Notes: generated by a model not told the origin, from the sequence alone. 23,308 nt of DNA from Penaeus vannamei (GCF_042767895.1 NC_091582.1:11978549-12001856), one strand, 5' to 3'. Shown: positions 1-11,356, counted from the stretch's first letter. Program-made: numbers and translations.

Positions 1-90
1 CAGAAAAATTCAGAGTAAACATTTACCCCAAGGCTTTTATTCAGCAACTGCAAATATTGCAAACCAAAATCACTCCTTCCCTAAACTTAC

Positions 91-3000
91 CAATATAAAT
101 ATCATTGCTTGTGACCACACTAGACACAAGGTGATCCGGACTGTCAAGAATTTGATGAAGTCTAACTTTCAGATCTGATTTTGACGGAGCCCGTTCTCTT
201 GCAAAAGTTCTTGCTTTTTGCAAGTATTTCTCTGGTATTTGAAGAGAATTCTGACCAAATGTTACCAATGCCTGATGTATTCTGAGTAAAAGTTTGTACT
301 CTGACACAGGTACCTTTTTTGTCGATATGTATCTGAAAAAAGTTCAGTTACGATAGTACACACTTCTGACAGTCCTGAGTCTTTCAAAAAACAGTCATGT
401 GAATATTTCTTTAGGGATGTCATGTAAGAATCTAACCTGAGACATTTGTGAAGAAACAAACCTCTCCAGATCCAGATGAGTGGAATGAATGGTACTTACA
501 CCTGAAGGAAATCTTGATTTGTCAACAACTCTAGCAGCTGAGTGTGATGGTAATCCAAGGAGAGCAATTCAATTGCCAGTTTTATCCAGGGTCTCTTGAA
601 ATAATTTTCCTGATGGATATTATTAAAGTACAAGTATTAAAAGCACAAAAATAGTAGTGGTGCAGCAATCACTGCTTAAGGATAAAAATATAAAACTTTA
701 CAAGAAAAACCCGATCAACATGACAAAATCAAGGTAAACTTTAAAACATGAAAAAATGTTAGGCTTAAAATTCTTAATTATCAACAACATAACAACAACA
801 ACAAAAAATCAAGCAAATCAAGAGAGATGGTGACAGAAATGCCAAAGTTCAGATTTAAATGACTTCTTAAGCCATTGGATCCAGGTGTTGCAACTGTCAC
901 AGAAAAATTTGCCTAAGGGCTGGGCAACAAGAATATGCAATCATGGCTGAACGCCAAGGTGATGGGAACATTGTGTCATAAAAAATTCAGCTGTGAAGGC
1001 CAGGGTGATGGGAATGAGTTAAAGACTAGATTCAGTGGGTATTTACGAAGGGGCTAATCCATTATGTCCATCAGTACATGAAGGTGGAATGTACCATCAG
1101 TGAGCTGGAAGTGCATCAGCTCCAGAGGGGACACTATTTCCATATTCAGGATCCTATTCCTGCCCACCATAATCGGTGACACAGTGTTACAGAAAACTGA
1201 ATATTACAAATATAATATGTTACTCATTGTTACTGTTATTGCACAAAGTTGTAGACTACCTAGCAAGATAATATGGAGTCTGTGTAAGGAAAACAGTCTA
1301 TGGTCATTTTGATACAACATATCAAATGACAAATGTAGACCTTGGAAAATGGCAAAAAAGCAAAAATCACATACAGAAAAAGAGATAATAATATTGCAAA
1401 TGGAAGGCAAACGCTCTTGACACTGCACACAAATCTTCATGTGGGCTGGGCCTACAAGCCACAAGCCTTGGAGAGTTGCCACTCAGGTAAGCCTAATGTT
1501 TTGGGCCACATGCATGGAACCCAGATCCATTGGGTTCAATAGAGTATTGCTGTCTGTAGCAATGACAGTCTATTTTTTTTTATACAAAATCTATTGTGCA
1601 TATAAAATGAAAAGCAGAAAACATTATGGAAATAAACAACAGCACAAAATAACCTAACAATACCTCTTTGATTCTTATCTGTTCATGATTAACAAGAACA
1701 TCAACAGCTTGGCGTTGATTAAGATGCTGAAGTTCACAGCCTCCTAGTGCAATTAACAGTGGCAAAACTTGGACTCTTGATCTGATAACCTCTTCAGGAT
1801 TTTGTAGCACTTGATGAACCATGTGATGTACCAAATCTTCTGAGATGAAATTCTGAAATGCAAACATTGTCATTTAACAGTCACCCTTACCCACTCACAC
1901 TGGAATGATGCCCTGTCACATCATGTAATGTGTACGCTAAACAATTGTGCGGTCATAACCTAAATAATTGTTTATCCCACAGCCAAGAGCATATAGTGCA
2001 GGGTAATTGTATATTTCTATCCATTTCAAATTAATTCTGTGTACCCTACCTTGTACAGTATGGCATAAGGGGCTTCTGTCATGAGTGTGTTAAACAAAGA
2101 AACAAATGACAAGACTATGATCAGGACATGAATTCTGCTTTTCACATTTATCAATATTTGCATATTTTTTGTGAAAGGTACAAATATGCAAAACATTTTT
2201 TTCTTTTTTAAGTACACAATACTGGAAAACTTTCATATACCAGTTTAAATTTTAAAAAGTGGAACATGTAGACCGATATTCCTTATGCTCTATCTCAAAA
2301 ATTAAGATCAACTCTATAAATATTGTGGCTCATGATTTCTTGTACATTTTCTTCTTAATAAATTGTTATGATAAAAAAACCTCTAAACCAATTGGTGTTG
2401 CCATCTGATAACCAAATGTTGAAAATACAGATGCATGAAATAGGCCTATTAATATTTACCTAAAGACTAATTCTCCCACTAATGCAGTTTATGTACTGTT
2501 AACGAAATGTAAACTATGGAAGATCCATTGCCTGTGCACTGGAATTCCCACAGTAAATGATGGAAAATAAGGATAATATTGTTCATATGTACTTTTATAG
2601 TTGTATACTTATGAACAGGTTTTGATCTAATGAATGAATCTAGATCTAGACTACACAAGCTAGAAAATATAATACAAAATGAAGACTACACAAAACGATA
2701 ACAAACAATGGGTTACCAGATATGTTACAATTGCTCCTATGTCAACATTATCTGCGTATTAGTAGCAATCCCCCATCTGATTTTAAAACGTAATTTTGGC
2801 AGCCATAATATATCAGTCAGTCCTTAAAAATTCCCGGCTTAATTTTTGATGCTGGATTCAATATGAGTATGAGCTTATTCACCCTTTGATATTACAGTAT
2901 TTAGACATTTTGATTCTGCCATGCGTCAAGAAGTCCATTTGCTCTTACGCTAAAGACAAGAAGCATGAGGCATAAGGCTTGCTCGAAGTTAGCTTTCCTA

Positions 3001-4462
3001 AAGCCAGCCAGTATCCTCTTCATCTGTGCAGAATACTTTGTGACCACAGATCACCTGTTGGTTCTGCTGACTTATGATAACTATCCAATCCCATTAGAAA
3101 TGCTGTAATCTTATCCTACTTGCAATGGTCCATTTGGAGGGTGATAATCCTCATTTCTGAGCAGTATCAAAACCAGTGCATGGGCCAGTCCAGGAACCTG
3201 ATCTCGTGCCACGCGCCTCGGTGACTAAATCAGAGCGCAAGCTCCGATCTAGCATAGCACCATTGGGACAGCCGGCCATTGTCTATATTCCAGGCATCAC
3301 AAATGTGTGACACCCAGTGCAAGTGGGTTAAGCTTAACAAAGTAGTGATGCAGTACCAACTGATACCCATAGCGATTGATGCATAGGCCCTTTATAGATG
3401 CCCATGTGTCTTGTAAACATTCTCTAAAACAACTTAAACTCTTACCATTCTGTGTAGTCTTCTTATTGTGTGAGCAACTGCTGTGAAATCCCATTGGTCA
3501 TCAACTGCATGTTTAGCAACTGCATTAAGAAAGTGCTCATTATATGTGCAACGGTCCTTCTTCCTATGTGCTTCACATAATTTTTCAAGAGTCGTTTCTA
3601 TCTGTAATATTTAAAAATCAGACTATGGCATTTATATTATAATGAATAATCTATCAACTGTTAATTATGCCAAAATGGTATACAGACCATACAGCACTTA
3701 AACAAAATATGAAAATGATTTAAAGTATCAATTATTTCAAATTAAAGAAATATACAGTATAACTAACAATAACCATAATATGATTGTTCATTAGTATAAT
3801 GGTAACATTAACAATTTGTAATTTTATATCAATAGAAGAAGTGGCTTTTACCTTCTGCCGAGTCAAAGATTTTAAGTCTTTGGAAATTGATTCAAGACAT
3901 TCTTTCATGAGGACTTCCCTCACTAAGCTTTCTTCTTTGGAGAGGACAATCCGTTTTCCTTCTGTAACGAACATCATGACAAGGGACCAAAGAATACTCA
4001 ACCCTAGGGATGCTGAGATGATTGTGCCTTGTCTATATACTTCTTGCAAGATGATACCAATGTTATTTATCCTTCCATCTATGCAGATAGCAAGCAGCTG
4101 GAAAATTAAAGAACCAATTTTTAATTAAAACACATACAACTCTTATGCATATAAAATAACATTATTGGATAATTTACTTAAAATGTAGATTGTACATAAA
4201 CATACACACCACAAATAGTAGTTTGTATGCACTATGCCATTCTTCATCAAGATCCTCCTCCCTATTCCTCTCATTTGCCTACCTGTGACAAGTCCTTTGC
4301 GGAAAGCTCTTCTAATATTTCATTCTTCAGAATATTGTCAATGACCACAGGCACAGCCACAAGTAGACCATCTGACAGTGGGGTTGGTGGCAATTTCTTG
4401 AGTAAAAAGTCCAGATATATTAACTGCCTCAAATCCAGGTCATTAATGGAATGCCGTAGAAG
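91..4462 (-). CDS. FASTKD-family mitochondrial RNA-binding protein, partial (six internal exons)
   Basis: Exons in transcript order are 4283-4462, 3852-4097, 3446-3601, 1664-1852, 500-609 and 91-332. All have GT/AG borders; joins are phase 0 except the last, where exon 5 ends with two codon bases and exon 6 supplies the third. They encode about 374 residues without a stop. Exon 1 contains LIYLDFLLKKLPPTPLSDG, the FLDFLL...PL pattern I associate with FAST kinase domain proteins. Exon 5 has NYFKRPWIKLAIELLSLDY. Exon 6 resembles the FAST_2 region, with YKLLLRIHQAL and then LHQILDSPDHLVSSVVTSN. Family members act in mitochondria on mRNA processing and stability, and end in a RAP domain, which here would lie left of base 91. 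The N-terminal exons and mitochondrial targeting peptide are not seen and may be in or beyond the N gap. I cannot say which paralogue (FASTKD1-5/TBRG4) this is. Intron 4 holds a transposon (867-1539). Confidence 0.8.
867..1539 (+). mobile_element. TTAA-flanked (piggyBac-type) nonautonomous transposon, copy A
   Basis: The element begins TTAAGCCATTGGATCCAGG and ends CCAGATCCATTGGGTTCAA, which are inverted versions of each other around GGATCCA/CCATTGG; the right TTAA appears mutated to TTCAA. Much of its length aligns by eye, in the same orientation, with 13957-14600. Shared landmarks include GGGCTGGG, GGTGGAATGTACC, GTTGTAGACT and a GGGCTGG...CTACAAGCCACA segment. TTAA targets and short GC-rich ends are typical of piggyBac elements. 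No transposase frame is present, so this is a MITE-like passenger. It sits in a FASTKD intron and has no apparent effect on the splice sites. Confidence 0.6.
1853..3445 (-). other. FASTKD intron 3, mostly without features
   Basis: This 1,593-bp intron is AT-rich. It contains a 12-bp palindrome TCTAGATCTAGA near 2639 and a decayed MITE toward its 5' side (about 3170-3331). No additional exon is needed, because phases match on both sides (0/0). Confidence 0.5.
3170..3331 (+). mobile_element. Decayed, 5'-truncated copy of the TTAA MITE found at 11669-11889
   Basis: The stretch GCAAGCTCCGATC and the following TGGGACAGCCGGC match the interior of the 11669-11889 MITE (GCACAAGCTCCGATC, TGGGACGCCCGGC). 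The right end, GACACCCAGTGCAAGTGGGTTAA, corresponds to that element's ATAAATGGGTTAA end. No left TTAACCC terminus is visible, so the left boundary is approximate. Orientation is the same as the other copy. Confidence 0.45.
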
Positions 4463-4481
4463 CTGCAACACACCCAGAAAT

Positions 4482-5308
<827 letters not shown>

Positions 5309-5808
5309 NNNNNNNNNNNNNNNNNNNNNNNNNNNNNNNNNNNNNNNNNNNNNNNNNNNNNNNNNNNNNNNNNNNNNNNNNNNNNNNNNNNNNNNNNNNN
5401 NNNNNNNNNNNNNNNNNNNNNNNNNNNNNNNNNNNNNNNNNNNNNNNNNNNNNNNNNNNNNNNNNNNNNNNNNNNNNNNNNNNNNNNNNNNNNNNNNNNN
5501 NNNNNNNNNNNNNNNNNNNNNNNNNNNNNNNNNNNNNNNNNNNNNNNNNNNNNNNNNNNNNNNNNNNNNNNNNNNNNNNNNNNNNNNNNNNNNNNNNNNN
5601 NNNNNNNNNNNNNNNNNNNNNNNNNNNNNNNNNNNNNNNNNNNNNNNNNNNNNNNNNNNNNNNNNNNNNNNNNNNNNNNNNNNNNNNNNNNNNNNNNNNN
5701 NNNNNNNNNNNNNNNNNNNNNNNNNNNNNNNNNNNNNNNNNNNNNNNNNNNNNNNNNNNNNNNNNNNNNNNNNNNNNNNNNNNNNNNNNNNNNNNNNNNN
5801 NNNNNNNN
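5309..5808. other. Assembly gap of 500 N
   Basis: Exactly 500 undetermined bases follow the TG tract. The round number suggests a scaffold gap of unknown true size. It interrupts the array on the left and the reverse-transcriptase fragment on the right. Confidence 0.99.
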
Positions 5809-6204
5809 AAAACCCGTAGCTTAGTCCTTCTGTACAGGTACCGGCATCTCAAAATACTCTTGTCGAGAGAGTTCATGACGCCTGCTGCCAGGCCAATCCA
5901 TCTGCTGACTTCCTGGTCTGACAGCCCAGAGTTATGAACTACATTATCAACGTATGTAAAGCTCTTTGTGACTTCAATGTCCTCACCGCAAGCACGTACC
6001 GACTGAACAGGTTCTCCTAGCATGTCCCCAAAGTCCTGGATCTTAGTCTTGGTCCAGGAGACCTCTAGACCCAAGGGCTTCACTTCATTACTAAATGCCT
6101 CAAGAGCCACTACTAGGGATTCCAAAGACTCAGATAGAATAGCAACATCATCCGCAAAGTCAAGGTCTGTAACCTTGATATTCCCCAGAGTTGCTCCACA
6201 ATGA
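5809..6204 (-). mobile_element. RTE-like non-LTR retrotransposon, reverse transcriptase fragment
   Basis: On the minus strand a continuous frame reads ATLGNIKVTDLDFADDVAIL, with the F-x-DD catalytic motif of reverse transcriptase. It continues with PLGLEVSWTKTKIQDFGD, a GLEVSW/KTK thumb-region pattern, and RCRYLYRRTKLRVF before running into the gap. These strings are common in the RTE-like LINEs of marine invertebrates. Only about 130 residues of the palm and connection survive; the endonuclease is absent. A piece of a similar LINE, further along the same protein, occurs at 23028-23308. It is probably inactive in this form. Confidence 0.85.
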
Positions 6205-6332
6205 CTTTGAACTGTAGCTACAATAATGGTTAAAGAAATTTATACAATGCAGTACATTCAATAGACAATGACTTTGAACAGTAGCTATGATAATGGTAAA
6301 AGAAATTTATACAATGCAGTACATTCAATAGA
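6199..6332. repeat. Tandem duplication of a 67-bp unit
   Basis: Bases 6199-6265 and 6266-6332 are near-identical, both beginning CAATGACTTTGAAC and ending ACATTCAATAGA. They differ at only a few positions. The first unit overlaps the edge of the reverse-transcriptase fragment, so the duplication post-dates that insertion or its truncation. Confidence 0.9.
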
Positions 6333-6829
6333 AACAAAATAAATAATGACCATAAGCCATAAGCAATTAAACAAGATAATGACTCTCTTCATCCTTAGAC
6401 CTCTGAATTTAAGCAAGTGTTGAAAGAAAAGCAAAAATGGAAGGGCCTATCCTGACTTCCATTACACTGATATACAAGAGATGAAATATACATTCCCAGT
6501 CAAAACCAAATGAGGTATAATGGAAATCCAAAGTTAATTGTTACAAATATAGAAAAGGGAATTATAATGAAACATCAGTGTTTCTTTATTATGCCAAGAT
6601 AATCTGAAGTAATAAAATCTGCTTATCTGTCAATGAAATAGAATTGGTTTTGCCAAAAAAGACTAAAGCCAAAAGGTAAAACTGAATAATATTTTGGATT
6701 GATCTGCATTTGTGTGGCTAATTTAACAAAGTGAAAACTTTTGAGCAATGTGCTGTTGAGAGGTTTTATGAGGTTTATGATGCTGGACATGGTGCCAATA
6801 GTTTACAAATTGTTACACTACAAATTTGT
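6333..6829. other. AT-rich intergenic DNA
   Basis: I see no gene, RNA or repeat here that I can support. No plausible FASTKD 5' exon was recognised on the minus strand. Confidence 0.4.
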
Positions 6830-7899
6830 ACTTCCACAAGAAGGATGTAGAAGTGGGATGAGGAAGAGATATAGGAGGAGGAAAGCAAAGGGCATTCTCA
6901 GAGTAGGGAATGAGAGAAAAACCCTGTCAACGTGCTTCCTGCCTGGCTTTGCATAAAGTGAGGCTAATTTTGAAGCTGAGAATTTCCACTTCAGACTCGA
7001 ACTCGTTGATAGGCCAGCCCCTATAAAATGCATTCTGGGAACTAGTGCAATTAACACACGTGTGACTGTGCAGATCAGTTTGACTGATTATGACCAGGTT
7101 GGGCATATTGAGAGCATCGACTGTGGAATGGCAGTGTTTGGCACGATGACCTAGGCCAACAATTCTGATGTTGGCAGGGGGAGGTTGATATGGTAGAACA
7201 TGGAGTGTCAGTGTAAACATGAAAGAGGAGTTCATGTCTACAGAAAGTAATCCTGGCAATACTGGAGTGGAACTTACCATAGCCTCTAGTGGGAATGGTG
7301 TAGCATTGTACTGATACTGCATCATAGTCCATGAAACAGGCAATTATGTCTTCTCCACAATCTGACCAATCATTGGGCAGTTTATCATGGAGAATGAGAT
7401 AGTTCTGGTGCGGAAGGTATGTGGTTTGGGCAGGAATGGGTTTGCTAGTAAAATCAGTTAAGGTTGATAATGCTTTGGCTTGAGATTCAGATGTAACCAA
7501 GACAAGGCAGGAATGATTGGGGCAGCTGTGGAAGGAGATTTGCCTACTTATTTTTAGAGGCATTGCTAGAAGAGGGGTGTTGCCTGAGTAAGGTGCTGTG
7601 ATAGTAGTAGTTCAGAGAGCCTGAGGTTGGGGAACAGGGAGTATTGAAATCAGTGAAGCTATATGATAATGGGCCAAGCCTCAATGCCTCTATTAATAGT
7701 ACAAATTCTTCATTACTGGCCATGATAAGCCTATAATATGTTGGGGAGAGAAATAGTCCACCCCTTTGGGTCCCCTTGAGGGTTATGGGGTAGACAACTA
7801 AAAAGGGAGAAGGAAACAAAAATGTGAAGAGGAAAAGACCATACAAATTTAGTCAAGTTGAGGGCTGAGGCCCAAGACAGAGGTGATCCCCAGTATTGG
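6830..7899 (-). mobile_element. Gag-like (ORF1) retroelement copy 1, 5' end retained, degenerate
   Basis: Read on the minus strand it starts near 7899 with AATACTGGGGATCACC and a pyrimidine-rich leader containing TTGGGCCTCAGCCC. The likely ORF1 start at 7723 (ATGGCCAGTAATGAAGAATT) is followed by IEALRLGPLSYSF. A second frame gives ALSTLTDFTSKPIP and YTIPTRGYGKFHSSIARI. A broken CCHC zinc-knuckle region follows, with GLGHRAKHC in one frame and AQPGH in another. It ends with ASSQNAFYRG-like and KARQEAR residues. Pieces lie in different frames, so the ORF is frameshifted. CCHC knuckles suggest a Jockey/I-type LINE ORF1. No reverse transcriptase follows. The 3' limit is approximate. Confidence 0.7.
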
Positions 7900-8411
7900 T
7901 TAAGAAATACATGTATTTCTGAAGAAGATATATTCAAAACCGGTAAAATACATCTCTTGTATTGTAAAGCTATTCGTTCTCATTCATACCTTTCTAAACA
8001 ATATGATGGAGCAGATCTGCTCAGTAATTCTTATTAACAGGCTGTTGAAACTACTGAACCTGATAATGCTCTCAAAATATATTTCTTGCCATTTGCAGGA
8101 ACATACTTGGTGCCATCTGCTATGAAAACAATTTTCTAACCAAAATTTCACCAACAGGAAAATAACACTAGCGACAAACTACTGCGAAATTACTATAAGA
8201 AGCCTTACATGAAAATGAGGTCTAAGCTCAAGTTGATGTATACCTACATCAAGAAGTTATCTGTGTTATGACAATCTAATATCCTATCCTATTCACATAT
8301 ATGTTGTGTCGTTGGAGCAGCCAACAGAAAATAGTCTGGGTGTCTAACTGAATACAGTCAGTAGTTTGAGCCGGCCATATGCTATCTCCACTCTTAGGAA
8401 AGAAAAAACTG
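7900..8411. other. Intergenic DNA without recognised features
   Basis: This stretch is AT-rich. A possible plus-strand acceptor-like tract (TTTCTTGCCATTTGCAG) ends at about 8099, but only a dozen codons follow before a stop. I do not call a gene. Confidence 0.35.
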
Positions 8412-8590
8412 AACTCACCCTGGACTCTGGAGTACTCTAATTCCCCGAGAGAAAATAAAGTGTTGCACTAGTTTCAATAAAACCATAAGGAGCAGGAGTT
8501 TTGCAAGTACATAACACATAAAAATTACAAGTCAATAACTCAAATACATAAGACTTGGCAGATTTAGTACTCTGGAGTCCAGGATGAGTT
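8412..8590. repeat. Inverted-repeat pair (29-bp arms), possible MITE or large hairpin
   Basis: The left arm 8412-8440 carries CCTGGACTCTGGAGTACT. The reverse complement of the right arm 8562-8590 carries CCTGGACTCCAGAGTACT. By eye 23 of 29 positions match. The arms enclose about 120 bp with no coding content. No clear target-site duplication is seen, so the mobile-element reading is unproven. Confidence 0.65.
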
Positions 8591-8780
8591 GCTATTTTTC
8601 TTCAGTCCTTAAGAGGCTGGACGTACTCTAGCTGCATACTACGGTTCTCTTGAACACTGTGTTCACCTTTTTGGTTGTGTAGGTCCAAGATCTTCATATG
8701 AAAGGTTCATAATAAAATGTTTGCCTGTGTACACAATCATTCACAAATACTTCTTTATCCACATGTAGAACTTGATTCCT

Positions 8781-8888
8781 CTAAAGGTGGGAGATGTTTA
8801 GCCACTCTGGAAATCTAATGCCCACAAAAGTTAGACCACTGGCACTTGCAAGAATAGACCATTTCCGAAAAGCTTTGATGGCCATACA
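8781..8888 (-). CDS. Possible terminal coding exon of unknown gene
   Basis: A strong 3' splice site (GTTTTTTACAG) at 8889 is followed by 35 sense codons and TAG. The peptide has MAIKAFRKWSILASASG and then a hydrophobic stretch ending WLNISHL, like a short membrane-associated tail. It is 236 bp downstream of cytochrome b5 exon 1 on the same strand and in compatible phase (0), but shows no heme-binding HPGG motif and does not resemble the usual cytochrome b5 tail. I do not recognise the family; it may be an alternative last exon or chance. Confidence 0.3.
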   Translation of the reverse strand, partial: CMAIKAFRKWSILASASGLTFVGIRFPEWLNISHL

Positions 8889-9124
8889 CTGTAAAAAACA
8901 AAAGTTATCTAGCACTGCAAAATGATAATCGAATAAATTCTGAGCACAGACAAAAAATATTTAAACATTACTTCCAACACATTTTTTTTCTTTAAGAGGA
9001 AAAAATGTCATGATGATTCAGCTGATCTGTGCAGACGGCCAGGATTCATTTTGGCCCTTACGTCTCGCTCCGGCCTGCCTAGATCACCCTGAATACCAAT
9101 TAAAAATGAAAAAAAATCACTCAC

Positions 9125-9271
9125 CTCATCTAAAAATTTGGTTACATCATAGACTTTGTCGTGAACTACAATCCAACACGAATCTGTTGTTTTATGCTCC
9201 GCAATCTCCGCTAAGGTGTACACCTTTGTTGATGTGTTGCTAATTTGTTCATCCTTATTTTCTTCCCCCAT
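9125..9271 (-). CDS. Cytochrome b5, first coding exon only
   Basis: The start codon at 9271 opens a 49-residue exon. After a polar N-terminus it reads VYTLAEIAEHKTTDSCWIVV and then HDKVYDVTKFLDE, followed by a GTGAGT donor at 9124 in phase 0. This is the N-terminal half of the cytochrome b5 heme-binding fold. The family normally continues directly with HPGG, carrying the first axial heme histidine, then the second histidine and, in microsomal or outer-membrane forms, a C-terminal membrane anchor. Cytochrome b5 donates electrons to desaturases and P450s. None of those later exons is visible to the left, so the gene is partial. The most likely explanation is that they lie in or beyond the N gap, or the scaffold is misjoined. 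Confidence 0.85.
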
Positions 9272-9470
9272 CGTCTTAACTAGTCACGGGGAGCTGATCT
9301 TGCAAGGCGTTGCAGAATACCGGTAGCGAGAGGGATACTGTTTACACGTTGAAGGTGTTGCATCAACTGAGGCCCGAGGTGTTGCGTGTGCGCTCAGCGA
9401 CGGAGCTTCTCCCGTAGCGGTCGCTATATCGTGATACTAGGAACTGTATGACTGAAGAACTTGTACTCTG
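9272..9470 (-). promoter_or_regulatory. Probable 5' UTR and promoter region of cytochrome b5
   Basis: Immediately upstream of the start codon the DNA becomes clearly richer in GC and CpG (for example CGGTAGCGAGAGG, CTCAGCGACGGAG, GTAGCGGTCGC) than its AT-rich surroundings. That is typical of housekeeping promoters. No TATA box in a convincing position was recognised. Confidence 0.4.
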
Positions 9471-11165
9471 TTGCCTGCTACACTTCTGGTTGGACTTTTT
9501 GTATGTTTATCTGGCTACAACTTCCGAAAGGTTGTGAAGAATATGAGGATATGTCAATTTAATGATAGGCAGCAACTTTGGGTAATTATCGTACACCATT
9601 TGTTGACAACCCTGAAATTCTACGAAAAATAGTAACTTTGCCCAAATATATTGTAAAAATATATAAAGCTAAGGCAGTATAGTGAATATCGGGATACTAG
9701 TAAAGAATTACGTCTTTCTGAATAAGATTTATTAGTATAGATTATATAACAGAAATCACATAATTTCCAAGTTTACATGCAGAAGGCAAAATGATTTCAA
9801 TATATTCTATATTCAGTCTTTTATTTTATGATCTTTAAAAACTATCTTAATTAATAAGCTTTTGTTAAATGAAAAAAAAAACACGAAAATTCGACGTTAC
9901 TATTCTTCCGTCAGGCACCGAGGACTCAGACGTGTCAAGAGTCGAATAGCAGTCCCCTCGTCGCAGAGTCTGACGTTTCTCTTCTCCGGTTCCAAGCAAG
10001 TAGATATTCTCTGTCTTATCTGATGTGTTGTGCGAATAGGGAAATGTATTAATTACTCGATAAACTAATAGCTAAATTGTTGACATCTTGATTCTGTTTG
10101 TCACTGGCGAGAAGGTACTAGATAGTCCCTGACAGATCTACGCTGCGACTTTGAGGCCGCTGAAGCTTAAACTATGTGGAATCCTACTCTAGCGGACGTA
10201 TGATGAAAAATTACCTATTTCTTCCGCTCTATAGGATGGTGGTGTCTATTTCCCTCTATCTACGCGTGTCGCTCTCTCGTACTTTTTCCCAAACTTTGCC
10301 GGCACCTCAGTTCAATGTTATGTATGGGAACACATGTTTAGCGCACAAGTAAACTTGTCTCTGGTAAAGTTTGAAGGGTCGAGTGAAATTTCTAGGTAAT
10401 TTTCTGGAATATATCAACATTACAAAATCTATGGGTGTCTTCTGTAGTGTCCTTAACTCTTAATACCGTATTTAGATTAATCCTAATCCACCGTGTCCGT
10501 ACTGAAGACAACACTCTCCGCTGCCAGACGGCGTGACAATAATGTACAGGAAAAAATGTTGTACTCGCTACTCTATCAGCACCGTTATCATGTAAACATG
10601 TCGGAGAGAAGAGAAATGTCGCACACGAAATTCATTCTTTTGGGAGATTTCAGTTTTTTTTTCTTTTTCTTTCTTACTTTCTTTTTGTAATGTCATGTTT
10701 TTGGTAATCATATTTAAGAATCTATTTTAGACATCTCTTAGGTTTCAAAATATCTATTATATTTAACATGTATTTCATGAAACAGACTTATTCCCCCCGT
10801 GATCCTTTCACTTATCAGTAACCATTTATTAAAGGACCCAGTGATTTAATAAACATTGTTATTTGCAAACTCCAACTTGAAAACCTTGAAAAGTGACAAT
10901 TCATGTATTACAAAAACATTTAATTCAATTCTGTGAGTATTGTTGGTCACAATAACATTACTTATGCTGCTTGAATAAATAAAGCTTCACTAACTGAACA
11001 GTTATTTATAGCATGCTGTGCACCATTTTGTATTATTATTTTTTTTCTTTTTTCTTAAAGCATACTTTGCACTGCCTTTTTTGTTTAATACAATAATTGT
11101 AATTGTTACCAGTAGTGGTGCACCCTTCAAGAGACTGAGTAGGAAAAAAGTTTTTCTGCAGGATA
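9471..11165. other. Intergenic DNA; CpG-containing island near 9890-10320
   Basis: Most of this stretch is AT-rich and open frames are short. About 9890-10320 is CpG-enriched (CCGTCAGGCACCGAGG, CCCCTCGTCGCAGAG) and might hold a promoter or 5' exon. A short TTTTTCTTT tract follows at 10654, and AATAAATAAA lies near 10972 on the plus strand. I cannot assign a gene. Confidence 0.35.
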
Positions 11166-11261
11166 TCAAATGATTTCATTGATTCTTGTTGTTTCTTCTG
11201 CAAATGAATCATTGAGGAGATTGAGTACCATTTCTCCATCATTGTTCTTGCTTTGATAGTC
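11166..11261 (-). CDS. Possible terminal coding exon of unknown gene
   Basis: A pyrimidine-rich acceptor (CCCCTGCTATCAG) ends at 11262. It is followed by 31 codons and TGA, reading DYQSKNNDGEMVLNLLNDSF and then AEETTRINEII. The acidic, amphipathic composition looks protein-like. No upstream exon on this strand was identified and I do not recognise the family, so chance or a pseudogene remnant is possible. Confidence 0.28.
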   Translation of the reverse strand, partial: DYQSKNNDGEMVLNLLNDSFAEETTRINEII

Positions 11262-11356
11262 CTGATAGCAGGGGAATTACAGGGTAAAACAGGCTTAAAT
11301 AAGAACTGAGAAAAATGCATAATACCAGCACAACCCTCCCAAAACCTAGCTCAATG

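Noticed and set aside
262..459. Minus-strand 65-codon frame between FASTKD exons
   Set aside because: It ends in the AACTTTTTTCAG acceptor of the next exon, and the phase-matched splice from 500 to 332 skips it, so it is intronic.
3784..4128. Plus-strand 114-codon frame
   Set aside because: It is the antisense shadow of the FASTKD exon at 3852-4097, which has proper splice sites and in-phase neighbours.
9008..9124. Read-through of cytochrome b5 exon 1 into following sequence
   Set aside because: A consensus GTGAGT donor sits exactly where the conserved domain similarity stops, and the added residues do not resemble cytochrome b5.
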